Shown here in pieces: positions 45,971-58,604 of a DNA stretch of 64,000 bases. A program made the position numbers and the translations under genes. Source of the stretch: Sternotherus odoratus (Eukaryota; Chordata; Testudines; Kinosternidae); contig JAVMKO010000002.1 of NCBI GenBank assembly GCA_032164245.1, positions 89,603,340-89,667,339 of the forward strand, in the 5' to 3' direction. The number at the start of each line of letters is the position of its first letter. The stretch's first letter is position 1. Below the pieces are notes generated by a model. That model had not been told where the DNA came from. It worked only from the letters and a program-made list of their open reading frames with translations, and searched no databases.

Positions 45971-46059
45971 CTTGAGAGAGACAAGGTGGATGAGGTAATA
46001 TCTTTTGTTGGACCAACTTCTGTTGATGAAAGAGATAGCTATCAAGCTTCCCTGAGCTC

Positions 46060-47375
46060 TAAAAGATTGTGCTAATAAAATCTGCAAATGATACAAACTT
46101 GGGAGGATTGCTAACACGAAGGATGACCGGAATATCATACAAAAAATATTTGGACAATCTTGATCACTGAAATAACAGAAATGAGATGACATTTAATAGT
46201 GCAAAGTCATGCACTTATAGCAAAATATTATCGTTGTTAGGCCCTAAGTTGGCAATGTATCAGGTGAAAACAACGGAGGAGGAGAAAGACGTGGGTGTAT
46301 TGGCCAATCTCAAGATGACTATGAGCCGCCAATGTGATGTGGCCATGAAAAAGGCTAATGCAATCCTAAAATGCATCAGGTGAGGTATTTACAGTACAGA
46401 CAGGGAAGTGTTAGTATCATTGTACAAGGGACTGGTGAACCCTCATCTGGAACACTGTGTGCAATTCTGGCCTCCCAAGTTTAAGAAAGATGAATTCAAA
46501 AACTAGAATAGGAGCAGAGAAGGGCTACTAGGATAAATCAGAGGAAAGGAGAATCCACCTTACAGAGGAGACTTAAGAATCTTGGCTTGGTTAGATTAAC
46601 CAAACGAAGGCTGAGAGGAGTTTGATTGCTCTAAACTCTCTCTCCGAGAGAAATACCAGGGAGGGAGAGGAGTTATTTAAGCGAAGAGCTAATGCTGATT
46701 TAAAAAAAAAAAAAAAAAACACGGATATAAACTGGCAATCAAGTATAGCCTTGAAACTAGAAAAAGGTTTCTAACCATCAGAGGAGTGAAGTTCTGGAGG
46801 AAGAGTAGTGGAGGCAAAAAACGAACGTGTTTCAAGACTGAGCTTATAAATTTATGCATGGGATGGTCTTATGAGATTGCCTACAATGGCATAGGTCCAT
46901 CTGGAACTGTTATTAGCAAATATTTCCAACAGTGACAGTAGATAGGGAGGGCTCTAAGTTACTACAGAGAATGCTTTCCCAGATGCCTAGCTGGTGGGTC
47001 TTGCCCATATGCTCATGATCTAATATGTGAGGTAAGGAAAGAATTTTGCCTCAGGTTGGATTGGCAGAGACCGTGGGTTTTTTTGGTGGTGGTGGTGGTT
47101 GGGGGGGATTTTTTTGGTTTGTTTTTGGTTGCTGCTTTTTTTCCCTTCCTCTGCAGTGTGGTGCACAAGTTGCTTGCTAATTTGAATTAGAACAAATGGT
47201 GAATTCTCTGTAACCTGAAGTCTTCAAATCAAGATTTGAGAACTTCAGTAGTTCACCCAGAGGTCATGGGCCTATTACAGATGTGGGCAGATGAAATTCT
47301 GTGGCCTGTGATGTGCAGATCAGACTACTACAGGATCTTGATGGTCCCTTCTGGCCTTAAAGTCTACGAGTCTAT
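46060..47375 (+). pseudogene. CR1-like LINE, RT C-terminus and 3' end, decayed
   Basis: Recognisable segments in order: QVKTTEEEKDVGVLANLKMT with MSRQCDVAMKKANAILKCIR (46260-46382), then [20 protein letters not shown] (about 46412-46475), both typical of the region after the RT in non-LTR retrotransposons. A decayed 3' UTR follows, ending gtggcctgtgatgtgcagatcagacta... gatggtcccttctggccttaaagtctacgagtct at about 47370, the CR1-type tail shared with the SINEs in this window. Several stops and shifts; not functional. Confidence 0.7.
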
Positions 47376-47379
47376 CACT

Positions 47380-47945
47380 GTGGAGAAGAAAAGCCTACAT
47401 CTGAGGGAGTGCCATACGTGCTGCCCCAACAGTCACAGTTCTACAAATTGCACCACGTTTTACTACAAAAGAAACGCACTTCGAGGTCCTGCAATGTAAA
47501 GGAGCTGATGGTATCTGCATAAGACAGATACCTGAATGGAATTTCTTAGTAAAGTACTTCTAGTTACTAAATCACATGAAGCTATTTTGACCTGGAGGTT
47601 AGGAAAACAAAACGGACCAGCTATGTAAAGTAAACAAAGCCATCTGTGATTAGTAGGAGATATAAATAGTTTCATTTCCTTAGCTCCAAAATGCATATCA
47701 CCATTTCACTGTTTTAATGCACACAAACCTATGCTAAAAGAGGACGAAAGCTGCCAAGTCAAACACTCCGAAGTTAGGAAGTGCCAGAATTAAGGGGCTC
47801 CCCTTGTGCCTATATATTATGATACAGTTTTTAATTTCATGAATACATATTTTTTCCACAGGACTCTGCCTCATTCAGTGCACCGGATGGATGGTGCTCT
47901 ACTAATGAGCAGCTATTCAATATTTTGTTTTCTCCTCATTGCACA
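47380..47945. other. Intronic sequence, nothing recognised
   Basis: AT-rich, no supported gene or repeat. Confidence 0.4.
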
Positions 47946-48177
47946 CTCTTAGAACTGAGGCATAGAGAGATGAAGGTATAATACAGTAAACCCTCGATTT
48001 AACGGACCTCGATTTAACGGACTTCGGATGCAACGGACAAAATTTCTGAGCAAGTCTGATGCATTCCTGATCCATTTCTGGTGGGCTGGCTGCCGGCTCC
48101 CGCACGGGTCACAGCAGCGGGCGGGCTGCGGAGCTGCCACCCCGATCCTGTGGCGGGTGGGCTGCTGCTCTGACAGC

Positions 48178-48220
<43 letters not shown>

Positions 48221-48525
48221 ATAACGGACTTTTTGATTTAACGGACACCCCCTTGCCCGAATTAGTCCGTTAAATGGAGGTTTTACTGTATGTCCACTCA
48301 TTTTGAGTGCCCAATTTGAAGTAGCTAATACCTGATTTTTTAAGAGTAACTAGCGTGATGTCACGATGTCTATGTTTTGGTTGCAGAGTGGTCAGAATTT
48401 CTGCAAATGAAATCTCAGAAAGAGGAACACACCAGAAAGAGGAACCACCTGGGACTGAGGCTTGGATTTTAGTAACTTGCCCAGCATCACACAGCAACTC
48501 TGTGGCTGAGGAAGGGATAGAAACC
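47946..48525 (-). repeat. MIR-like remnant split by a Tigger-like MITE
   Basis: The left piece agaactgaggcatagagagatgaag (47951-47975) and right piece gtaacttgcccagcatcacacagcaactctgtggctgaggaagggatag (48471-48520) are MIR core sequence in antisense. The 47984-48288 element lies between them. Confidence 0.65.
47984..48288. mobile_element. Tigger-like MITE, complete, with TA target duplication
   Basis: Ends CAGTAAACCCTCGATTTAACGG and ccgttaaatggaggttttactg are inverted repeats, flanked by TA (47982-47983 and 48289-48290), as for Tigger/pogo elements. The interior has a GC-rich block with agcgggcgggctgcgg and an (ATT)n run of about 13 units (48187-48219). Non-coding. Confidence 0.88.
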
Positions 48526-48719
48526 AGTTTCCCAGGGCAGCAAACTGCCTGAACCAGGAGACAATCTTTTCCTTTTTTTGCAAGCCTCTGCCTATACAAG
48601 CCTGATTGTTGTGGGCATGCCTCGCCACCCCTGACATGCAACCATGTCGGCTGAATGACAAACAGCCAGTGCACCTCTGAACCAGGAAACGTCTGTATGC
48701 ACTCATGCTTCACACTATT

Positions 48720-49390
48720 TCACTTTCTCGCCCTCGCAGCCTGCCCCAATACCAAGGGACATGGGACCCGTTGCCATCAAAGGAGGGCAAAGAAGCATGG
48801 TGAATCCAGTCTGTACTCAACTCTGGTCCCACAGTCAGCCAGGGATATTATGTGATGGCTCCTTCACAGAACACAGGTGTGTACTTGGCACGGTTCATAA
48901 AACATTTCTACTTTCTGTGGCAAGGGGGAGACCCCAGAACACTGCATCAGGTTGCAGCCCCTCTTCCAGCTCCTCCAGAACCTCTTACTGAGGTTCTAGC
49001 TGTTCTTCTCCCCACAGATCCTATCCTAGTGCACTCCATCCATGGCTCCACAAAGTCACAAGACCTCCTCGTCAACCTCCTTCTCATACTGGCCATGTAG
49101 GCCATCCATCATACCAGGAGGAGGAAGCTGGACGGGGGAGGGGAGGTGCTCTGTTGGGCGTATTTCCATTTCCTTATCCATTCAGTCCTCCACCCAGAGT
49201 CCACTGGCTCTTTAGACACCTATAAGAAGCAGGGGGTGCTGTCTGAGGTTCTCTGCTTGGTGTCCTCTTCATTAATAACCTCTGACCTCACTCCTGATGA
49301 TACTGTATTTTTATTTGTTGTCCCTAATAGCCTGGTATCAGTGGTTCCACCCCCTTGGCTGAGGGGGCAGGCTTTTAGTTTGGAGCGGGC
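48720..49390 (+). pseudogene. Degraded LINE-like ORF segment, copy 1
   Basis: This segment repeats, with many changes, at 49630-50190: ctcaactctggtcccacagtc...ccagggatattatgtgatggctcc, ttccagctcctccagaacctctta, atccatggctccacaaagtcacaagacctcctcgtcaa. Reading LVNLLLILAM... STGSLDTYKKQGVLSEVLCL resembles the C-terminal end of a turtle LINE ORF as I remember it. Multiple stops. Family not assigned. Confidence 0.45.
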
Positions 49391-49629
49391 TTATCACTGA
49401 TTTATACCGTATGATCTTCAAATGAAAACACATTAATGGACGTGTTGTCCCCAGTATTGAATTGTCGCCTTGGTTCACTGGCCGCTCCTCACTGGTAAAA
49501 GTAGGGGGCTTTAGCTATGGGCAGGTTTAGGGCCACTATTTTCTGGAAACCACAACAGGTACATAATCCTAATCCCCATGAGCCTCCTTGGCCACCCACG
49601 ATAAGTAATAAGTCAGCTGAATGACATCC

Positions 49630-50190
49630 AGACGGACTATTTCTGAACCACACATAGGAAACTTCTATATGTTAATGCTTCCTACCATCCTCTTCATTGC
49701 CCCTCATGTCCCACCCTCATACCAAAATGGTGGAACCTGCACCCACCTGAGGAGGGAGAAGAACTCCAGTTGGTCAGCTTGTACTCCACTGTGGTTCCAC
49801 AGTCCACCCGGGATATTATCTGACAGCTCCTCCATGGAGCCATGATCATGGGCACATACCTAGCATAGTTCATAAACTCCCACAACACCTATCCTTTCTG
49901 CAGCAAGAGGGAGACTCTGGAACACCCTACCCAGATGTATGTCAGACTGAAGGCTCTCTTCCAGCTCCTCCAGAACCTCTTACGCAGTTCTGGCTGTGTT
50001 TCTCCCCCCACCTCCTCATTTATGCATAGCCCATCCATGGCCCCACCAAGGCACAAGACCTCCTCATCAGCTTCCTCAACTGGCGATGGCCAAACATCAC
50101 AACAGCAGGAGGAAAATGAAGCGGAGGGCAGAGAAAGGTAGCGCTCTGTGACTATGGGGCGTATTTCTGCTCCTTTTTCTGTTTATGCCT
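49630..50190 (+). pseudogene. Degraded LINE-like ORF segment, copy 2
   Basis: It aligns with 48730-49160 over about 450 bp (see copy 1), including the shared tccagctcctccagaacctctta and catggccccaccaaggcacaagacctcctcatcag. The two copies stand in direct orientation about 900 bp apart, from separate insertions or a local duplication. Confidence 0.45.
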
Positions 50191-51930
50191 CTGAGCAGAG
50201 TTCTTCTAGGCGATGTTGCAGAATTTGGAAGGTGTATACCTATTGCACAAGTGAGATAGAGATCCTACAAACAATAGTCTCCTTCAGTGGTTCATCCCCA
50301 GAGCACAGTCCATCCTATGCAGCGAATGAGATATTTTTATATAAATGTTCACACACTTGTATAACTCATAAAAGAGACAGAGCTAGCCAGTCATAAAACA
50401 TTAAAATCACCAGCTGAGAGCTTAGGAGACTAGATTTCAAAAGAGACAAAATTACCTGAGTCATCACATTTTTAGAAGTTTTACTAATGTCCTTTCAGAA
50501 TTTCCCTTACAGTTGAAAGCCTGGCATTCTTTCACTGCCACGTACTTTGTGTAGATGGATAAAAATGGTCACTGTGCAGACATGACATGATTTAAGTTTG
50601 TACATTTAAAATAAAAAAAATCATACATGAAGTCACAAAACTTGAAATAAGAAATATAAAACCTACTTCACGCAGACCCAAGCTAATCTTGACACTATTA
50701 TTTTAAAAGAGTATTTTTTATCAATCCTGAACAGTAGGACAATATTTCCACAATATATTCTGCAATTGATAACAATAATGATTCTGTGAAAGTCAAAAGT
50801 CAATCAAGTGTTACTGCTTCAGTGAATCTGCCAGCCTACTCTGTAAACATGGCTTTCAAATAAATAGTGGCTATCAATCAACATTCACATTCCCAACCTA
50901 ATAGAAACTGTAGGCCCTAGAGTTGGGTACAAAAAGATCCTTGGATGTATGTTATGCAGAAGATATTTCAAATTCCTTAAGTAGTTGTTCTCACAGAAAA
51001 AGAGACTATTATCAACATCACTACTGCCCAAGAATAACCAATATTCTTTATAAAGACAAAATGCAAACTATTCACACATTTAGATTTAAGAAATAATTGT
51101 TTCCAAAACACAAATAATACCAACTCACTACCTTTTATCACACAACTATAAGAACCTGCTCTTGGCAACAAAGCTTTCGAATCTATGCCAGCTTTACTGA
51201 TACGATGCATTCTGTTTCAAAATATCCTGCAAAATATTATAGTAGTAAAGCACAGTCAGGAAAGTAACTGAAATACTTTCCTCATGGATTGTATTTTCTA
51301 AATGGACAACCTACCTAATTCTCAATTGCTGGGGGACAATCTGCTCTCATCGATATATTTTGCTTTCCACAACCAAATCTCTGTACAGCTTTTCATGAGT
51401 GATGTACCTGAGTATTCAGATTTTAATATTTAAACTGTATTGTTAAATCTATTCACCTAAATATGAGTTATTGCTGATTATGTACTCTATGTATCAGATG
51501 ACTATCTACAAATATAAAGTTAGTTTTCAAAAATCTAAGCACTATACCCAGATGTACAGACACACTTTTCCCAACCTACAGATTATATATATTTTTTTTA
51601 ACATTAGCTTTAATAAAAATTTTAAATCTGTTCTTACAGTCCTTTGTATTTTGTTATCCTTCTCTGCTTCTGCCCACATATAGGTATCAAACACACTGGC
51701 AAATGAAGGCCAAAGGATTGTGATGGTTTTTTGCTTTTTAAAAAAAATACACATCCAAGTATGCAAGAGGAGAATATGTACCAGTACCAACGCATTACTA
51801 CAGTTCTCTGCTTATCTAAAAGGACAGACATATTAGCCTTGAGAAAACAGGAAAATATATTTGAATGAGATTAACTTTACTTTTTCCTCCTGGACAGTTT
51901 TAGAAATAATGATAGGGTCACATACAAAGA
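50191..51930. other. Intronic sequence, nothing recognised
   Basis: AT-rich sequence without supported gene or repeat ends. Confidence 0.4.
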
Positions 51931-51937
51931 GCATTTA

Positions 51938-52367
51938 CCGTATTTTTCGCCATATAGGACGCTCCGGCGTATAAGACGCCCCCGAGTTTTTAAATAAAAA
52001 AGCCGGACACAAAAAAAAAAACAAAAAAAAAAAACCCACCACCACACACAAAAAGCGCCTCGCTCTCCCGTCCCCGCCGCGCGGGCGGGCTGCTGGGAGC
52101 GCGCCGCTCTCCCGTCCCCGCCGCGCGGGCGGGCGCTCCCAGGGGCCCCGGGGCCCGAGCTGCTCCCGTTCCCCGCCGGCCCCAACACATGCGGGTGGGC
52201 TCGGGGGGGAAGCGCCGCCTCGCCCCGCCCCGCCCGCCGGGCCACCTGCAGCCGCCCCAGCTCCAGCTGCCCGGTGAGTTTAATATATTCGGCGTATAAG
52301 ACGCCCCCCCTAATTTTGAGGCTATTTTTGGGGGTTAAAAAGGCGTCTTATACGCCGAAATATACGG
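51938..52367. mobile_element. TA-flanked palindromic MITE (mariner-like), copy 2
   Basis: The same termini as 15428-15737 (CCGTATTTTTCG and CGAAATATACGG) with TA on each side (51936-51937 and 52368-52369). The subterminal ggacgctccggcgtataagacgcccccg is identical in both copies. The interior again has GTCCCCGCCGCGCGGGCGGG units, but with extra GC-rich sequence (52140-52260) and an A-rich tract, so the cores differ while the ends match. Confidence 0.88.
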
Positions 52368-52369
52368 TA

Positions 52370-53048
<679 letters not shown>

Positions 53049-53293
53049 TCACTGTCTTATTGTATTAACTGACATTTTTCTACCATGCACTTCTCTGTTG
53101 CACTCATTTAATAGAGGTTATACACACCTCAATCTGATGCCAATAAAAAAATAAAGCCACATTTAAATGTATGAGAAGTTTGTCATATACTCAGTTATTT
53201 AATGAACAACTCTGTTGTCCTGAGTTGAGATTAGACTTATACTAAAGTCTTACTCTGCACATAGCGGTAATTTCATTTCATATTTCTCTACAT

Positions 53294-54050
53294 CGGAGGT
53301 TCTCAAACTGTGATCCATGGTCCGTGAGCTCCATTCAGGTGGTCTGTGGATAGTTCCCCCAAAGGTGCGCACCTGGGCAGCCACACACAAGAGAATGAAG
53401 GGCTATCCACCTAATTAGTGGAGACGCGCAGGCATGGTTCCACTAATTAGCTGCCTGGACCCTGGAGAAGACGCACATGTAAGGTGAGGTGGTGGCCTTG
53501 GGGGGAAATAAGGAGTAGGTGGCAGGGTGCAGTGGTGGGGGAAGATGGGATTGGGGGGATTTGGAATGTGCAAGGCTGCGGCGGCCAGAGAAAGAGGCGA
53601 CTTTCCCCAGCTCCAGAGCTGCAGCTGCCAGGGAGAAATGGCCCTCCTCCTTCCCAACCTCAGATCTGTGGCTGCTGTGGCGAGAGACCCACTTCCTTCG
53701 CAGCTTGGGGACTGCCACGATGGGCGAGAGAGGGAGAGAGACCTGCCTCCTTCACAGCCTCATCTCAAGAGCTGGCACAGCAGGGGGGGGGAGAGGACAT
53801 ATCCATCATATTAGAAAGGTAAGACTATGGATATTAAAATATGAGTTGTGTGCTTTTATTTATAGAACAAAAAAAGGTAATTATTATTACTTTTATATAT
53901 ATATATATATATAGTGCTTTTATCCAAGGTGCTTTACAATAGTTATCTAAAAGTACAAACAACATTTAGAAAGATCATTAAGTGGCCTGCCGAGACCCTC
54001 TGCAATTTTCAGGTGGTCCGCAAAACAAAACAAAGGTTTTAGAACCACTG
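53294..54050. mobile_element. hAT MITE with 8-bp TSD, 340 bp upstream of exon 2 acceptor
   Basis: Ends CGGAGGTTCTCAAACTGTG and ggttttagaaccactg are inverted Charlie-like termini. Flanking CTCTACAT (53286-53293) and CTCTACAC (54051-54058) match at 7 of 8. 757 bp, no transposase. Includes (TA)n at 53897-53914 and GC-rich DNA at 53450-53800. Confidence 0.88.
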
Positions 54051-54058
54051 CTCTACAC

Positions 54059-55540
54059 TGTTCTCATTCTATTTATTGCAATACTAAAAATATCCCCAAG
54101 ACAAGCCACTTTGGAAGCACCACTTAATACCTGACTGAACCAACTATGTGAAAAATCAAATAGTTCATTCTTCATTATTTTAACAAACTATGAACAAACT
54201 TATACTCTCACTTCATCTGAAAATCCTGCTGAAGTCAATGGACATGCTGTAGCAACACAATTCAGCCCTTTATTGTTAATATTTTGGTGGTCAGATGGTT
54301 CTAATAATAGACTACAGAGTTTTTCTGCACCTAATTTAGAATGGGAATCCAGCCCAGTTCCAGATGTTAACCCCTGACCACTGTACAGAGGCTTTGTGAA
54401 ATGTAGTACTGGTTTCAGTCCAAGATCTAGTGGTTACATATGCACCTCATGGAACCAACACCCAAATTTATACTAATTTACATCATTTATGACATTCTCA
54501 GAACAGCAACCAAGTTCTGAATGAACATAAAGATCAAACTAACCTCTCTTCTTTTAATGCCTCAACCCTGTCCATAAAGGGGTGTCAGGAACCTTACACT
54601 ATTAACTGTCACTGATGGATAAAAAGAGGGATTCAGCCACAAGGGCAGCCTATCTATCACCTCTTATAATATTACATTCACTTTTCTTTTTTGAGAGAGA
54701 AAAAAAATGGTACTTTGGGGGGGGGGGAAGCCTTTCAAACATATATATCTGATACTTTTTAAAAGGGAAAATTATCTTTTCATTCAGTTTTATCCTTATT
54801 TATGCTAAGATTTAAAGAAGTGGTGGTAGAAGCCAAAACGTAGGCTTCCCAACTAACTCAATCAGTTTAAACATGGTCAAGGCACTGTCCCATCTACATT
54901 ACATTTTTCAAGTATTAGTTAGAATGTGTTAGAATGAACACACCACCTTTCATACTTGCCTAGACAAAGTCACAGATTTCTGCAAAGAGGAAGCAATAGT
55001 ATGACAATGAGTCAGAAACAGAACTTGTCAGGAATTTTCTGCTGGAATGACTTTCCAATAGGAAATGCTATTTCCAGAAAATCTAAAAACTTTTGAGAGA
55101 ATATTTCAATTTTCCATCAGAAATCCTGAGAGCTCCCAGGCTCCCCATGTGGCTGGCCAGGCAGACTGTCCCCATGCTCGCTGATTGACAGGTTACTGGG
55201 CTCCCTGGATCTCTGGCAGTCCACCTGGTAGACTCCCAGGGACTAGGACTTTCTGACTGGCTTCCTAGCTCACTCACCGGGGAGTTGGGCAAGACCCAGG
55301 GAGCAAGCTGAAAAATATGTCATTTCAGTTCTCCTGAAAAATGGAATTAGAGACTCTCTCTCTCCCATGAAACATTCCAAATTTTTGTCTATTTATTCCA
55401 ATTTGCAGGGCACATAAAAATCAATTATTTAAAAAAAATAAACTATTTTATATTAATCGGATTTTGATAAAATGCTTTCTGAGGAAAAACCTATCTAAAG
55501 ATATCTTTGAACTATAATGTATCTTAATTAAAACTACCTC
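54059..55540. other. Intronic sequence, nothing recognised
   Basis: AT-rich. 55083-55310 is more GC-rich and may be repeat-derived, without definable ends. Confidence 0.4.
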
Positions 55541-55728
55541 TTCATGGAATAGGGAGGCCACTGCTTCCTACAGCTCCTATTGGCTGGGAATAGCGAACCG
55601 CGGATAGTGGGAGCTGCGAGCGGCCGAACCTACGGCAACTCGCGTAAACAAAACATCTTGCAGCCAGCCAGGGACTTACCCTGGCCAAGCAATGGAACAA
55701 CTTTGGGAATCCCTGGTCTAGTACATAC
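55541..55728. repeat. hAT-like MITE fragment
   Basis: tcctacagctcctattggctgggaatagcgaacc... ggacttaccctggccaagc... tttgggaatccctg resembles the interior and right end of a hAT-type MITE (end CTTTGGGAATCCCTG). The left end is missing. Confidence 0.5.
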
Positions 55729-56540
55729 CTTGGTCACAGACAATGCTGCTCATTTGATGGACCTCCTAGTCAAAGACTACAGTGTTCCAGAAATAAAGGC
55801 TAAATGTTGTTGAAATTGTGGACTGTTCTGAACACTATATGAAGAACTAGCCTAAGCTGATGACAGTTAGTGAACAAAATCGTGGAAAAAATACAAGGCA
55901 CTGTCGCAGCCAAAGTTCTCAACATTGGGTTTAAGAGAAATGTTGAACATATGCTGAGTACCCAGAAGCCTATGAACTTGAGCAAAATGCAGGGAAATAG
56001 CTATTTTATTGCTGATGATGTTGACATTTGGAAAGAACTGAGTGAGATCTTAAAAAGAGAAATATACAATGACAGAGTTAAATTACAAGCATTAAAAAAA
56101 CAAATGGGACGATCACTATCTCCAGCTCATTTTCTTGCAAATATTCTCAATACTTGGTAGCGGGGTCAAACCTTAACTGCTGAAGAAGAGGGGTTGGCTA
56201 TGACATGGACATCCAGCAATCATCCCTCCATGTTACCAACTATAATAAACTTCAGAGTTAAGGGTGAGCATTCAAGAAATATATGTTTGCAGATGATGTT
56301 TTAAAGAAAGTGAACTGGTGGAAGTCACTTAAACACTTGGATTCAGAGACTGCTGAAGTGATAATCTCACTTTTGACAGCAGTAGCTTCTTCTCCTGGGC
56401 ATAGAAAGAAAATTATTTCCTTTGGATTAATTCATTCCAAACTGAGAAACCATTTGGAACCTGAAAAAGCAGGAAAACTTGTTTCTCTTTTCCAGATGAC
56501 TAACAAACAGGAAAATGAAGGTGAAGACAACTGAGTTAGC
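55729..56540 (+). pseudogene. Degraded hAT transposase
   Basis: Fragments in order: LVHTLVTDNAAHLMDLLV (the hAT VTDNAxNM motif with the second catalytic Asp region), then MNKIVEKIQGTVAAKV to LSPAHFLANILNTW, then a stop, then VNWWKSLKHLDSETAEVIIS LLTAVASSPGHRKKIISFGL with IHSKLRNHLEPEKAGKLVSLF and NKQENEGEDN. The last block is the hAT C-terminal dimerisation region (pattern SSaGxERxFSxxGLxHxKxRNRLgxEKAxKLv). Several frame breaks; no start and no termini identified. Confidence 0.72.
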
Positions 56541-56799
56541 TGCAGAAGCCAATATTTTAAGTTTCTCATGTTGACCTGACTACATAGTCAATTTAATTTT
56601 TTTTTTAATTTCATTTAACTATTTTTGTTAAAAACAATTTAAACAAAAATTAACCTTATTTTAAAAAATGTAAATGTTTAACTAAATTCAAAATTTCATA
56701 TGTTTGTTTTGTTAAAATATTATGTTTGTTGGAGAAAAAAATCCAGAATACGTAACATTGTTGTTTTAGTTAACTTAAACAATTTAAAATGTCTGTCTG

Positions 56800-56975
56800 G
56801 TGATAGTTTGAGCATGGGTATGCTAAACCCAGGGTTGTGAGTTCAATCCTTGAGGGGGCCATTTAGGAACCTGGGGCAGAAATCTGTGGATGAGATTAGT
56901 CTGACCTCCTGCACAACACAGGCCACAGATGATCATAATGGTCCCTTCTGACCTTAAAGTCTATGTTCTCTTCCT
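56800..56975 (+). repeat. tRNA-derived SINE with CR1-type tail
   Basis: A-box-like GGTGATAGTTTGAGCA, B-box GTTCAATCC (56849-56857), body ttgagggggccatttagg, and a tail gatgatcataatggtcccttctgaccttaaagtctatg that is the CR1 LINE 3' end. This matches the turtle pol III SINE design in which the SINE borrows the LINE end for reverse transcription. Sense orientation. Confidence 0.8.
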
Positions 56976-56989
56976 AATACAGTATGGCA

Positions 56990-57360
56990 AGAAAATCCTC
57001 CAAATATTAATGATTAACCTGTTGAACCAGAGATTTTTATGAAGTCATTGGGAGGTGAACTATCTGCTTCAATTACCTTTGGTAAATGAAATAACCAAAT
57101 AAAAAACAAATCATTCATTTTCTGATACAGCTTTAAAACAAATCTGAAAAGTTTTCAGAACCAATCACTTTAAAAATGTATAGTGTGTAGCTTCTAAAAA
57201 TGAAACCTACATCTACCTCTGAGTTGTGAAGAATATGTATTAAGGTTATAACAACAAAAATGCACTTTTATGTAGAAATCCATGATTAAATCAAATCTTC
57301 CTGACTAGTGATTTAAAACATGATTTAATTGAAATCCACCCTGCTAATTTGGGACAAATA
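56990..57360 (-). repeat. Dispersed repeat, copy 2 (see 33985-34320)
   Basis: It aligns with 33980-34320 throughout and extends further to gatttaaaacatgatttaattgaaatccaccctg, whose last bases CCACCCTG look like a DNA transposon terminus. AT-rich, non-coding. Confidence 0.7.
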
Positions 57361-57804
57361 TTTTTTCAAAATGCTTTACATTTTTCTCATGAGGGGAATT
57401 CCGTTTTCCAGCCAGCAGTAGTAGTAGGCCCTCCAGGACACATGGCTGCTGAGAGGTGAGTATTGGTGGTATGATTCCTCCTCCCCAGTTAATAGCTTCA
57501 AGTGCCTCTGCCACTCTTCAGAGTTTTCTCAAGCAGCAGCAGAATGAGTTTGACTTGATTCTTGTCAGTTTCCCACAAGGTTTTAAATAGCAACAGTGAA
57601 ACTGATTTAAAAACTGTCCATTTTACAGTGCTATTGACTAGGAAAGCTATAAAGGACCATCAGAGGCACTGGAGTAGAAATGCAGGAAAAATTCACGGCA
57701 CCAATTCACACTAAGGTTATCTTTTTAACTAAGTGCTAGAAACTTTTCTTAAACACAAATTACCCATATAAAGAAAGTTTCCTACTCACCACTAGCAAGT
57801 CAAG
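57361..57804. other. Intronic sequence, nothing recognised
   Basis: AT-rich sequence; no gene or repeat supported. Confidence 0.4.
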
Positions 57805-58215
57805 TCATTTTACAGACCAGAAACCTGAGGCAACAGGAAGCTAAGGCCCAAGTACAGTCAGACCCCGCATTACCGCAACCATCGGGATCCAAAAAAAAAC
57901 AATTGCGATAAGCGCAGGGTCATGGTATTGGGGGGTTCCGCTGCATCAAAGCAGCGCCCGTTGCAGACATCGGGAGCCCTGCACGATAAATGGATTTGCG
58001 CTATCGCAGGGCGCGATATTCCGGGGTCCAACTGTACTCACTTATTTTGATGGCCTCCATTTCTGGATGCCCAAACTGAGACACAAGTACCTCTTAAACC
58101 AGGCGGCAGGTGTTTCAAAATTAGCATATATACTTTTGAATATTGTGTCCCAAGCGACCCGCTGAAGGTCACATAAAAAGCATGTGGCAGAACTGGGACT
58201 AGATAGAATGCAAGC
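57805..58215 (-). repeat. MIR-like remnant split by a Tigger-like MITE
   Basis: cattttacagaccagaaacctgaggcaacaggaagctaagg on the left and ggtcacataaaaagcatgtggcagaactgggactagatag on the right are MIR core in antisense. The 180-bp Tigger-like element lies between them. Confidence 0.65.
57855..58034. mobile_element. 180-bp Tigger-like MITE with TA target duplication
   Basis: Ends CAGTCAGACCCCGCATTACCGC and gcgatattccggggtccaactg are inverted repeats close to the Tigger terminus. TA flanks it at 57853-57854 and 58035-58036. Different subfamily from 47984-48288. Confidence 0.85.
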
Positions 58216-58315
58216 TTTCTTGATTCTCAGTTTAGCCACTGTGTTTTACCTATTAAGTTTTGCTCAGTGTCCTTTTCACACAGCTCTCAGATCACTAGGG
58301 AACCCTAGTTGTCTA

Positions 58316-58438
58316 TAGGGTGAGCAGATGTCCCGATTTTATAGGGACAGTCCTGATTTGTGGGTCTTTTTCTTACATAGGCTCCTATTATCCACTACCC
58401 TCATCCCAATTTTTCACATTTGCTGTCTGGTTACCCTA
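58316..58438. mobile_element. hAT MITE, second copy of the 45849 family
   Basis: TAGGGTGAGCAGATGTCCCGATTTTATAGGGACAG ... tttgctgtctggttaccctA. Flanks gttgtcta (58308-58315) and actgtcta (58439-58446) match at 6 of 8. About 123 bp, like the other copy. Confidence 0.85.
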
Positions 58439-58604
58439 ACTGTCTAGCAAGAAAATTAAATGTTCCTCCTTATGAAATACTCCACTATGACCAGAGTGTT
58501 CTCTTCATAATAAATTATGTTAGCAAACAAGAATACAAATTAGACACAGGCACTACGGGCCCCAATACTTTATGCTGATCTATGTGAACAGAACCCTGGA
58601 CCCA

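Noticed and set aside
56800..56975. Functional tRNA gene (A- and B-box-like motifs)
   Set aside because: The cloverleaf cannot be completed and the sequence continues into a CR1-type tail, so it is a SINE.
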